A stretch of DNA of 64,000 bases, from positions 2,947,001-3,011,000 of the forward strand of contig NZ_AP024849.1 in NCBI RefSeq assembly GCF_019977655.1. The letters are read 5' to 3'. Shown piece after piece: positions 15,193-22,951 of the stretch. Source of the stretch: Clostridium gelidum (GTDB taxonomy: Bacteria > Bacillota > Clostridia > Clostridiales > Clostridiaceae). Each line of letters starts with the position of its first letter. Position 1 is the stretch's first letter. Made by a program: the position numbers and the translations under genes. The notes beneath the pieces are model-generated. The model worked only from the letters and a program-made list of their open reading frames with translations. It ran no database searches and had not been told where the DNA came from.

Positions 15193-18132
15193 TTATTCTT
15201 TCAATATTTCTTCGATTTCTGCTAAACTTTGATTTAATAGCTTATTAAATTCGGGATAGAATTTCGATATTTCATCTTGTTGATTGTTTTCTAGAGCCTT
15301 TTGGAGAACGACAGCAATTTTGTACACTTCCTTTGCACCGACATTTCCCGAACTGCCCTTAGCTTTATGCACGATTTGAGCTGCCTGTAAATAATTACTT
15401 TTCTGAATTTCTAAATCAAGATCCTCGCAGGTAGATACATTTTCCTGGATATACTCTTTCAATACCATATGGTAGAGTTGAACATTTTGTCCCAAGAGTT
15501 TTAATGCATCATCTTGATTAATTAGTGGTAGAGTTTGTTGTACGGTTTCAACTTCTTTTGTTATTTCCACTTGTGCATCTTTTTCAGAATCTAATGCTGA
15601 ACCTTCATGTTGATCCAATATTTCCAGAATTGTATCGATGAATTTATCTGGTTCGAAAGGTTTACTTATATAGTAATTAATTCCCACCCTTTTACACTGT
15701 TCTTCAATACCAGTGATAGCATCGGCGGTCATAGCAACAATAGGAACATTTTCATCATTCATCCTAATCTGCAGTGTGGCGTCATAACCGTTTAAAACCG
15801 GCATGTGTAAATCCATGAGAATTAGGTCAATATCAGATGCATGATTTGTGTAATATGTGACGCCTTCTTCACCGTTATCAGTGAGAATAACATTAACACC
15901 GACTGGTTCTAATATGGACTTAGCTATAAATTGATTGGTTTTATTGTCCTCTACAACCAAAACAGTATAATTTTTAGTTGCTTTTTTCTCTTCGCTTTTA
16001 ATATAAACAGGAATAGATAAGCTGCTTTCTAAGTCATTTTTTTTGAAAATTTCCTGAATCCCATCAAATAAGACAGACGGGATAATCGGTTTTGTTATTC
16101 CAAGATTCAAATCAGAAGATTCAATTTTCTCAAAAAGATCCTCTCGCATCAATGGAATGAGCATAATAATTTTTGGATTTGAGATGATTTTAGAATCGTC
16201 TAAAATATTTTTTGCAAAGTCAAAACTTTGTTCTGCTAAAATATCATAATCCACAATGAGCAAATTAAAAGGAATTTTTCCAGCAGTAGGGACTGATCGT
16301 AGCAATTGTTGCACATTAGACGGTGATTTGGTAAATTCAGCATGAATACCAAAACTAACTAAATATGTCTGCATTAAATTTATTAAGTTATCATTTTTCG
16401 CTAGAACTAGGGTTCGTACGTTTTGTACATAAAATGAAGCTACTTTTTTCTTTTCCTCAAAGTCTTGGAATGCATCTATCATAAGTGGTAATTTAATGAC
16501 GAAGGTCGAACCTTTACTTGCGGCACTATATATATGAATTTCACCGTTCATCATCTCTACAAGACTCTTTACGATTGATAAACCAAGACCAGTTCCGCCA
16601 AAGCGTCGAGTGATGCTGGAGTCTGCTTGGGAAAAGGGCATAAATAATTGAGCAATTTGATCTTCAGACATACCAATTCCAGTATCTTTCACTGCAAATT
16701 CTAGATGATAGCGTTCACCTTCTTGTGCAATGAGACGTATACCAAGAGAAACCTCTCCATCTTTTGTAAATTTGACTGCATTGCTTAGTAGATTAAGAAG
16801 TATCTGCTCAATTCGTTTAGGATCACCAATAAAATGAACAGGTATTTGAGGTTCTTTGGTCAATGCAAACCCGATACCTTGTTCTTCAATTCTAAAAGAA
16901 ATGATACTAATCACCTGTTGAATCACCTTATCTAAATTAAAGGAGATGTCTTCAATTTCTACTTTGCCTGCTTCAATTTTTGAAAAGTCTAAAATGTCAT
17001 TAATAATGCTGAGCATATTATGAGCAGCTTGGGTGATTTTATCCACATACATCTTTTGTGAAAGAGTGATGTCACTTTTTTTGATTAAATAGGCCATACC
17101 AGTAATAGCATTGAGAGGAGTTCTGATTTCATGGGACATTCGTGCTAAAAAAGTAGATTTTACTCGGTTGGCGATTTCTGCCTCAATTTTTGCGCGGTTC
17201 AGTTCATCCTGAATCAAGATCCGTTTTGAGATTTCTTTATTCAAACGTATAATCCAATAGATAGAAACAACAAAAATAATGATAATAATGCTACCAGCTA
17301 TAGCAGCAGTCTTAATAATATTACTATAATCAATATGGTTTTCAAGACCAATCCATTTATCCCGTATTACCATCTTTTCTTCTTCAGTTATGCTGGCTAA
17401 CCCCTTGTTAATTATGCTTACAAGGAGGGGATAGTCGTTACGTACAGCAAAATAAAGAGATTGTTGATCTTCCGTATCAAGAGATACATATTTAAGTCCA
17501 GTCAGTCCAGAGGATTTGATGAGATAAGCTGAGGTTGCTAGATTACCAACGAAGGATGTTTCATCACCTTTAGAAACTGCTACGAGCGCTTTTTCCACGG
17601 AATCATACAAACTCAAGTTTATTTCAGGGATATTCTTCAAGTAACTATGGTGAGAGCTGTTCCTCTGGACAGCTACTGTTGTATATTTTAGGTCTTCCAA
17701 GCTCTTTATAGTTGTATTATTTTCCTGAACGACAGTCACACGTTGAAAAGCAAAATAAGGATCTGAGAAAAGAAAATATTGTTGACGTTCTGTAGTCTTT
17801 GAAATGCAGGGTAAAACGTCTACTTTTTTTTCTACGCCCATTTCATAGGCTTCCGACCATGTTTTATCTGGCTCTATCATCATCTTCATACCGATTCTTT
17901 GACTCAGTAATTGGATATAGTCATTGGCTATACCTTTGTACTGGCCATCACTATCAATAAATTCATAAGGGATAAACTCAGGGTCGACTCCTAGCTGTAA
18001 CGTAGGGTGTTCCTTAATAAAGGCTTGTTCTTCTGCAGTGAACTTTATTGGGATGGAAGTAGTATCGTTTGCAGAAGCTTTAATGGGTGCAAGCACAACC
18101 AAAAACATAATTATTACGATAAACCGCTTCAA
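15193..18132 (-). CDS. BvgS-like hybrid sensor histidine kinase with periplasmic-binding-protein sensor
   Basis: A 979-residue multidomain kinase. Order: signal peptide 1-21; extracytoplasmic SBP_bac_3 sensor about 28-265; one membrane helix about 272-294; HisKA with phospho-His H334 (RMSHEIRTPLN); HATPase with N-box NLLSNAVKFT near 448 and DTGIG, GGTGLGL; a first receiver-like domain about 572-695 that looks degenerate; a second receiver about 722-840 with D774 (LILMDLHMP) and K824; and an HPt domain with H922 (IVHKAKGSSGN). This is a phosphorelay kinase of the BvgS/unorthodox class sensing a small solute outside the cell. It is last in a minus-strand operon, three bases after the HD-GYP regulator. 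GC content is visibly higher than in the flanking genes. Confidence 0.93.
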   Translation of the reverse strand: MKRFIVIIMFLVVLAPIKASANDTTSIPIKFTAEEQAFIKEHPTLQLGVDPEFIPYEFIDSDGQYKGIANDYIQLLSQRIGMKMMIEPDKTWSEAYEMGVEKKVDVLPCISKTTERQQYFLFSDPYFAFQRVTVVQENNTTIKSLEDLKYTTVAVQRNSSHHSYLKNIPEINLSLYDSVEKALVAVSKGDETSFVGNLATSAYLIKSSGLTGLKYVSLDTEDQQSLYFAVRNDYPLLVSIINKGLASITEEEKMVIRDKWIGLENHIDYSNIIKTAAIAGSIIIIIFVVSIYWIIRLNKEISKRILIQDELNRAKIEAEIANRVKSTFLARMSHEIRTPLNAITGMAYLIKKSDITLSQKMYVDKITQAAHNMLSIINDILDFSKIEAGKVEIEDISFNLDKVIQQVISIISFRIEEQGIGFALTKEPQIPVHFIGDPKRIEQILLNLLSNAVKFTKDGEVSLGIRLIAQEGERYHLEFAVKDTGIGMSEDQIAQLFMPFSQADSSITRRFGGTGLGLSIVKSLVEMMNGEIHIYSAASKGSTFVIKLPLMIDAFQDFEEKKKVASFYVQNVRTLVLAKNDNLINLMQTYLVSFGIHAEFTKSPSNVQQLLRSVPTAGKIPFNLLIVDYDILAEQSFDFAKNILDDSKIISNPKIIMLIPLMREDLFEKIESSDLNLGITKPIIPSVLFDGIQEIFKKNDLESSLSIPVYIKSEEKKATKNYTVLVVEDNKTNQFIAKSILEPVGVNVILTDNGEEGVTYYTNHASDIDLILMDLHMPVLNGYDATLQIRMNDENVPIVAMTADAITGIEEQCKRVGINYYISKPFEPDKFIDTILEILDQHEGSALDSEKDAQVEITKEVETVQQTLPLINQDDALKLLGQNVQLYHMVLKEYIQENVSTCEDLDLEIQKSNYLQAAQIVHKAKGSSGNVGAKEVYKIAVVLQKALENNQQDEISKFYPEFNKLLNQSLAEIEEILKE

Positions 18133-18134
18133 TG

Positions 18135-19217
18135 TTATCCCTCCTTGTTATTTTGCGTAAAATGCATAGAAATTTTTTTAATTTCCTGTTCAATCTCCAT
18201 AAAAGCTGAAACTAGTTCTGGGTCAAATTGCTTTCCACTTTCACTTTTAATAATATCTAACGCATATTCATGATTGAAAGCCGGTTTGTATACGCGTTTA
18301 CTGGTTAGGGCATCATATACATCAACAATAGCCATTAATCTACCGGCAAGAGGAATCATGGTACCCTTCAGCCCATAAGGATAACCGTAACCGTCATAGC
18401 GTTCATGGTGAGTACCTGCCACGTCTATTGCCGTTCTAATAAAAGAGGGGATATTCTCAACGTGTGAATTATAACTTAAAGCTTCAATACCAAAGGTAGT
18501 GTGTTTTTTCATAATTTCAAACTCATCTGTATCCAACTTTCCTGGTTTTAGTAAAATGCTGTCAGGAATTCCAACTTTCCCGATATCATGTAGTGGAGAG
18601 GTATTATAGAGTTCAGTAATATAGTCTTCTGTTAAAATGTTTTTATATTCAGGCTTCAAAGATAGGTGTTCACTCAATTTTAATATCATATGTTGAGTTC
18701 TCTTAGTGTGATTGCTCGATTCAATATCTCGAACCTCCAAGAGACCTATTAAAGCGTGAATAGTTATATCTATAGTCATAACAAGTTCATTTGTTCTTTC
18801 ACGGACAGTTTCTTCTAATATTATGTTGTGAGATTCAATGATTTTTTGTGCTTGTCGAATATTAGTATGAACTTCGATTCTTTTGCGAAGGGATTCTAGG
18901 TTTAAGGGTTTTCGAACGTAATCTACAGCACCTAATTCTAACCCTTTTATCTCATTCTCTGTTTCGTCATAGTTAGTTAAAATTATAGTTGCAATCTTAC
19001 TGAGAACAGGATCATCTCTTAGTGCTTTCAGCACTTGGAACCCATTCATCCTAGGCATATTTATATCTAAAATAATCAAATCAATATCTTGTTTTATCAA
19101 GATATCCATGGCTTCAATTCCATCACAAGCCTTAAATAATTCACAATCACTCAGTATATTGCTGATAATCATTCGATCTGTTGCAGAATCATCAACAATC
19201 AAAATTTTTGCATTCAT
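18135..19217 (-). CDS. response regulator with HD-GYP domain (predicted c-di-GMP phosphodiesterase)
   Basis: A 360-residue protein. Receiver 1-120 has phosphoacceptor D51 (LIILDINMPRMNGF) and a Lys in VRKPLN. A coiled linker follows about 120-150. The HD-GYP domain is about 150-350, with HD at 210-211 (SPLHDIGKVGIPD) and the GYP motif HERYDGYGYPYGLKG at 271-285. Established knowledge: intact HD-GYP domains hydrolyse cyclic di-GMP; the metal-binding and GYP residues are present here. It lies between the binding-protein gene and the hybrid kinase gene, so the kinase probably phosphorylates this receiver. That would couple a nutrient signal to second-messenger turnover (inference). Confidence 0.92.
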   Translation of the reverse strand: MNAKILIVDDSATDRMIISNILSDCELFKACDGIEAMDILIKQDIDLIILDINMPRMNGFQVLKALRDDPVLSKIATIILTNYDETENEIKGLELGAVDYVRKPLNLESLRKRIEVHTNIRQAQKIIESHNIILEETVRERTNELVMTIDITIHALIGLLEVRDIESSNHTKRTQHMILKLSEHLSLKPEYKNILTEDYITELYNTSPLHDIGKVGIPDSILLKPGKLDTDEFEIMKKHTTFGIEALSYNSHVENIPSFIRTAIDVAGTHHERYDGYGYPYGLKGTMIPLAGRLMAIVDVYDALTSKRVYKPAFNHEYALDIIKSESGKQFDPELVSAFMEIEQEIKKISMHFTQNNKEG

Positions 19218-19228
19218 ATGGTATCCCC

Positions 19229-20599
19229 CTAATTTTTGTTATTTAATATTTTGTTGCCTTGTTTTTCAATATTTTTAAGGAAATCATCGATGGAAAGCTG
19301 ATCTTCCATGACTAAATGTAGACCCGGTGCGTAGTATTCATCCTTAATATTCTGCCACAAAGGGACAGGAACATCAATGCTTGGGTTGCTAAAACCGCCA
19401 ATAAACTTTGCGAATTCTGGATACTCATTAAAAATATCACTTTGAGCGCTATCTGTTCGTACTGGAATCCGGAATGGATAATAAGCATCGTGTTCTGGAC
19501 TGTACTCGCCATCCATAATCTGCTCTTGGCCTTTTGATGATATTAGATAACGGATGAAGTCCATAGCAGCTGTTCTTTTTTGAGTAGCAAGATTAGTAGG
19601 AATAGCAACCATCATAGGCCCAACTTCTGGATATAAACCGATGCTCTCTAAAGGAATAACACCAGTTTTAAATGTATTTCCACTTTTCCAAATATCAGTC
19701 ACGCCCCACAAACCTTGTATTTCAAAAGCAATTTTCTGATTTCTAAAGGTATTCATGACCTCAACCCCAGTATCGGTTTTCCAACTCTCTTGAGCATGTG
19801 CACCAAGAATTTTTTTATAGAATTCTAGAGCTGCCTTTGATTTATCGGAATTAATCGTCACTTTGGAACCATCTTCGCTGACAAGAGAACCACCAAAGCC
19901 ATAAATAAACTGATTTACCATCCATGAAACATCATTATGTTCGGCACCAACCAGACCTATACCCTTTGCAGCTGTAGATTTTTCAACCTTTTCACATGCG
20001 GCAACAAGGGAATTCAAATCTTTGATCTGGTCTGGATCAACACCAGCTTTTTTAAGTAAATTTTGATTATAAATAAGCCCCATTGTATGACCCAACCAAG
20101 GAATTCCATAAACATTATCATCTACGATACCAAGTTTCCATAAATTCCTGAAAAAATATTCTTTTTCTACGGTAAAGTCTTGAGTCAAATTATCTAGCTT
20201 ATTTTTATAACCGAAATATTGAACATAACGATAGGGAAGCATATAAATATCGATAGTACTGGATGTGGCTACATTTGTAGATGATTCAGGGGTATTGCTT
20301 GTACTTAGAAGGGTTTCGATGGTTTTCAAATCTTCATCACCATCAATGACTGTAACGTGATAAGGCGTCTGATTAAGTCCATTATAACTTGCTACGATTT
20401 TTTTTATAGCTTCACCACGACCTGAATAAGACTTCCAAGTAATACGGAAGTTTAAGGATTCCTTCAATTCTGCTGTTTGGGATGACGGTTTAACTTGTAA
20501 ATTGGAGTGCTTCTTATTAATCTGATTGTAACAAATAAAAAGCAATATAAGAACAGATAAAAGAACTAAAACCTTTACAATTTGTTTATTTTTACCCAA
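19229..20599 (-). CDS. membrane-anchored extracellular solute-binding protein (family 1, sugar type)
   Basis: A 456-residue family 1 solute-binding protein. After a short basic N-terminus there is one hydrophobic helix (VLVLLSVLILLFI), with no lipobox Cys, so it looks anchored by an uncleaved helix. Family landmarks include YGIPWLGHTMGLIYNQNLLK, AGVDPDQIKDLNSLVAACEK, AFEIQGLWGV and the C-terminal MVAIPTNLATQKRTAAMDFI. The TTG start at 20597-20599 is chosen because AAGGAGGATTTACG precedes it; an in-frame ATG further upstream lacks a site. No permease or ATPase gene is nearby. Lying in an operon with a response regulator and kinase, it is more likely a sensory accessory than a transporter part. 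Confidence 0.85.
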   Translation of the reverse strand: MGKNKQIVKVLVLLSVLILLFICYNQINKKHSNLQVKPSSQTAELKESLNFRITWKSYSGRGEAIKKIVASYNGLNQTPYHVTVIDGDEDLKTIETLLSTSNTPESSTNVATSSTIDIYMLPYRYVQYFGYKNKLDNLTQDFTVEKEYFFRNLWKLGIVDDNVYGIPWLGHTMGLIYNQNLLKKAGVDPDQIKDLNSLVAACEKVEKSTAAKGIGLVGAEHNDVSWMVNQFIYGFGGSLVSEDGSKVTINSDKSKAALEFYKKILGAHAQESWKTDTGVEVMNTFRNQKIAFEIQGLWGVTDIWKSGNTFKTGVIPLESIGLYPEVGPMMVAIPTNLATQKRTAAMDFIRYLISSKGQEQIMDGEYSPEHDAYYPFRIPVRTDSAQSDIFNEYPEFAKFIGGFSNPSIDVPVPLWQNIKDEYYAPGLHLVMEDQLSIDDFLKNIEKQGNKILNNKN

Positions 20600-20658
20600 C
20601 GTAAATCCTCCTTTACAGATTATCTTTTTATGTAATATGAAGATATATACTATAATTA

Positions 20659-20687
20659 AGTATATGTCTTTGGGCATTTTTTTACAA
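20659..20687 (-). promoter_or_regulatory. candidate promoter of the signalling operon
   Basis: On the minus strand, TTGTAA (20682-20687), a 17-base spacer and TATACT (20659-20664). Spacing and -10 are good; the -35 is weak. Confidence 0.45.
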
Positions 20688-20736
20688 TAAATTCTGTTAT
20701 TATTTACAATAGTTTGTTTTATACTATAATAATGGA

Positions 20737-20815
20737 TTAGAAAATTATTTGTAGAAAAGGGTTAGGATTTGCTTAACCACCAATTAGTTAATATATTAAT
20801 TAGTTGGTGGTTTTT
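20737..20815 (+). ncRNA. candidate small RNA or attenuated leader
   Basis: A plus-strand promoter TTTACA (20703-20708), 16 bases, TATAAT (20725-20730) is followed about 45 bases later by a strong terminator: AACCACCAA (20775-20783) pairs with TTGGTGGTT (20804-20812) with extra AT pairing inside and a T-run. A transcript of about 80 nt with no open reading frame would result. GGTTA at about 20760 can pair with TAACC (20774-20778), competing with the terminator. It could be an independent sRNA or a leader. The hydrogenase operon has its own promoter downstream, which favours an sRNA. Prediction only. Confidence 0.4.
20775..20815 (+). terminator. strong intrinsic terminator without an upstream gene
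   Basis: Nine-base GC-containing stem AACCACCAA/TTGGTGGTT closed over further AT pairs, followed by TTTTT. There is no plus-strand coding gene before it. Confidence 0.7.
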
Positions 20816-20998
20816 AATTTTGCATAAAAATTGTTTCAATCATTAAAGTGAATAAATATAGGCTTGATATTTTGTCAATTTGAAAAAATGAAAGATTTTA
20901 AATAGCATATTAATGCAAAAGGTGAATAAAATATTAATGCGGGAAATTATAGAAAATAAATATGTAATCTTTGCTACTAATAATTAAAAATATATGTT

Positions 20999-21027
20999 TT
21001 GAAAAGTTCATTAAAATAATGTATAAT
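20999..21027 (+). promoter_or_regulatory. promoter of the hydrogenase operon
   Basis: TTGAAA (20999-21004), exactly 17 bases, TATAAT (21022-21027). Leader of about 80 bases to the first ATG. Confidence 0.7.
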
Positions 21028-21115
21028 CAATATAAGTAAATGTTTACATAGAATTTTATTAAAATTACATTTTTTATTTGTAAGGCATGACAAAATCATG
21101 CGGAGAGGAGCAAAA

Positions 21116-22951
21116 ATGAGTAGACTTGATATTACTACACCAAATAGGGCACAAACCGTAGTGGAAGGCCTTTATAAAGATTTAGAACGTAGAATTACTG
21201 CCAGTCCTCCGGGACTTTGCCCAGTAGATATGGCAGCTTCCTTTTTAAAACTGTGTCATGCACAAACTTGTGGAAAATGTGTTCCATGCAGAGTTGGACT
21301 AGCTCAGTTAGAAAATTTACTTAATGATGTTTTAGATGGTAATGCAACACTCGATACTATTGATCTAATTGAGAAAACAGCAAGAGTAATTTCAAATTCT
21401 GCAGATTGCGCAATTGGTTATGAAGCCGCTAATATGGTACTAAAAGGTGTTACCGGTTTCAAAAATGATTATGTTGAACATATAATAAATGATAGATGTA
21501 TTTGTAATTTGGATCAGCCAGTTCCATGTGTCGCATTGTGTCCTGCTGGAGTAGATATTCCTGGATATATTGCGTTAATATCTGAAGGAAGAAATGCTGA
21601 TGCAGTTCGTCTTATTAGAAAGGATAATCCTTTCCCAACTGCTTGTGCGCTTATTTGTGAACATCCATGTGAGGCTAGATGTAGGCGTAATATGATAGAT
21701 GATTCAGTAAATATTCGTGGTCTTAAGCGTTATGCTGTTGATCATGCAGGAAAAGTGCCAGTACCAGTCTGTGCCCCAGCTACTGGTAAGACTGTTGCAG
21801 TTGTTGGAGGGGGACCTGGAGGATTAAGTGCTGCATATTTTCTTTCTCTTATGGGGCATCAAGTAGTAATTTACGAAAAACGTTCTAAACTAGGGGGTAT
21901 GCTTCGCTATGGCATTCCAAATTATCGTCTTCCAAGAGTAAGACTCGATGAAGATATTGAAGCTATTATTTCTACTGGCGTAAAAGTAAAATTTGGTATT
22001 AATATTGGTCGTGATCTTACTATGTTAGACCTTAAAAATAAATATGATGCACTTTATATTGCTATTGGTGCACATACAGACAAAAAAATAGGTATAGAGG
22101 GAGAAGATAGTAAAGGTGTTATTTCAGCAGTAGAAATGTTACGTGCTATTGGAGATAATAATCTACCAGATTTTGCAGGAAAAACAGTTATAGTAATCGG
22201 TGGTGGAAATGTAGCCATGGATGTCACAAGATCTTCGGTACGTCTTGGTGCAAAAAAAGTATGTAATGTATATAGACGCAGAAAGATTGATATGACAGCA
22301 CTTCCTGATGAAGTAGAAGGCGCTATTGCTGAAGGTGCTGAAATATTAACACTTCAAGCACCACTACGAATTGAAAGTGACAAGGATGGCAATGTTGTAG
22401 CGTTATGGGTAAAACCTCAAATAATTGGAAAGATTGATGGAAGCGGTCGTCCTACAATAGTAAATTCAGAAGAAGAAGAAGTGCGAATTTCATGTGATGT
22501 AGTCATTATAGCAATTGGTCAAGGTATAGAATCTGAATATTTTGCTGAATATGGTGTACCAGTAAAAAGGGGTACTATTGAGGCATTAAGTTCTAGTGGT
22601 ATTGAAAATAGTCCTGGAATATTTGCAGGTGGTGATTGTGTAACTGGTCCAGCTACTGTTATTCGTGCAATTGCAGCAGGTAAAGTAGCAGCTGCAAATA
22701 TTGATAACTATCTAGGCTATAATCATATTATAAGTTGCGATGTTGAAATTCCAACTGCAAGAATTGATGATAGACCAGCATGTGGTAGAGTCAATATGCT
22801 AGAGCGAGATGCAACTGAGCGTAAAAATGATTTTGAACTTATAGAATGTGGAATGACATGTGCAGAGGCAAATCAAGAATCTTCTAGATGTCTTAGATGT
22901 GATCATTTTGGATATGGAGTATTTAAGGGTGGGAGGATAAAAAAATGGTAA
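21116..22951 (+). CDS. NuoF-type Fe-S / GltD-like NAD(P)H-dependent flavoprotein, hydrogenase partner
   Basis: A 611-residue redox protein fused from two parts. Residues about 1-110 resemble the C-terminal 4Fe-4S domain of NuoF/HydB (AQTCGKCVPCRVGLAQLENL) but lack the FMN/NADH domain. The rest is a GltD-like (glutamate synthase small subunit) module: Cys clusters CVALCPAGVDIPGYI and CALICEHPCEARCRR, the FAD site VAVVGGGPGGLSAAYF, the NAD(P) site VIVIGGGNVAMDVTRSS and the C-terminal FAD stretch GIFAGGDCVTGPATVIRAIA. It probably passes electrons between NAD(P)H and the hydrogenase encoded next. The start ATG 21116 has GAGAGGAG at 21103-21110. Its 3' end overlaps hydA by seven bases, implying translational coupling. 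Confidence 0.88.
   Translation: MSRLDITTPNRAQTVVEGLYKDLERRITASPPGLCPVDMAASFLKLCHAQTCGKCVPCRVGLAQLENLLNDVLDGNATLDTIDLIEKTARVISNSADCAIGYEAANMVLKGVTGFKNDYVEHIINDRCICNLDQPVPCVALCPAGVDIPGYIALISEGRNADAVRLIRKDNPFPTACALICEHPCEARCRRNMIDDSVNIRGLKRYAVDHAGKVPVPVCAPATGKTVAVVGGGPGGLSAAYFLSLMGHQVVIYEKRSKLGGMLRYGIPNYRLPRVRLDEDIEAIISTGVKVKFGINIGRDLTMLDLKNKYDALYIAIGAHTDKKIGIEGEDSKGVISAVEMLRAIGDNNLPDFAGKTVIVIGGGNVAMDVTRSSVRLGAKKVCNVYRRRKIDMTALPDEVEGAIAEGAEILTLQAPLRIESDKDGNVVALWVKPQIIGKIDGSGRPTIVNSEEEEVRISCDVVIIAIGQGIESEYFAEYGVPVKRGTIEALSSSGIENSPGIFAGGDCVTGPATVIRAIAAGKVAAANIDNYLGYNHIISCDVEIPTARIDDRPACGRVNMLERDATERKNDFELIECGMTCAEANQESSRCLRCDHFGYGVFKGGRIKKW

Noticed and set aside
20560..20599. Lipoprotein signal peptide on the solute-binding protein
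   Set aside because: The only Cys in the hydrophobic segment (LFIC) lacks a small residue at -1, so no lipobox.
20600..20677. N-terminal extension of the solute-binding protein from an upstream ATG
   Set aside because: Contains the AAGGAGG that serves TTG 20599 and has no site of its own.
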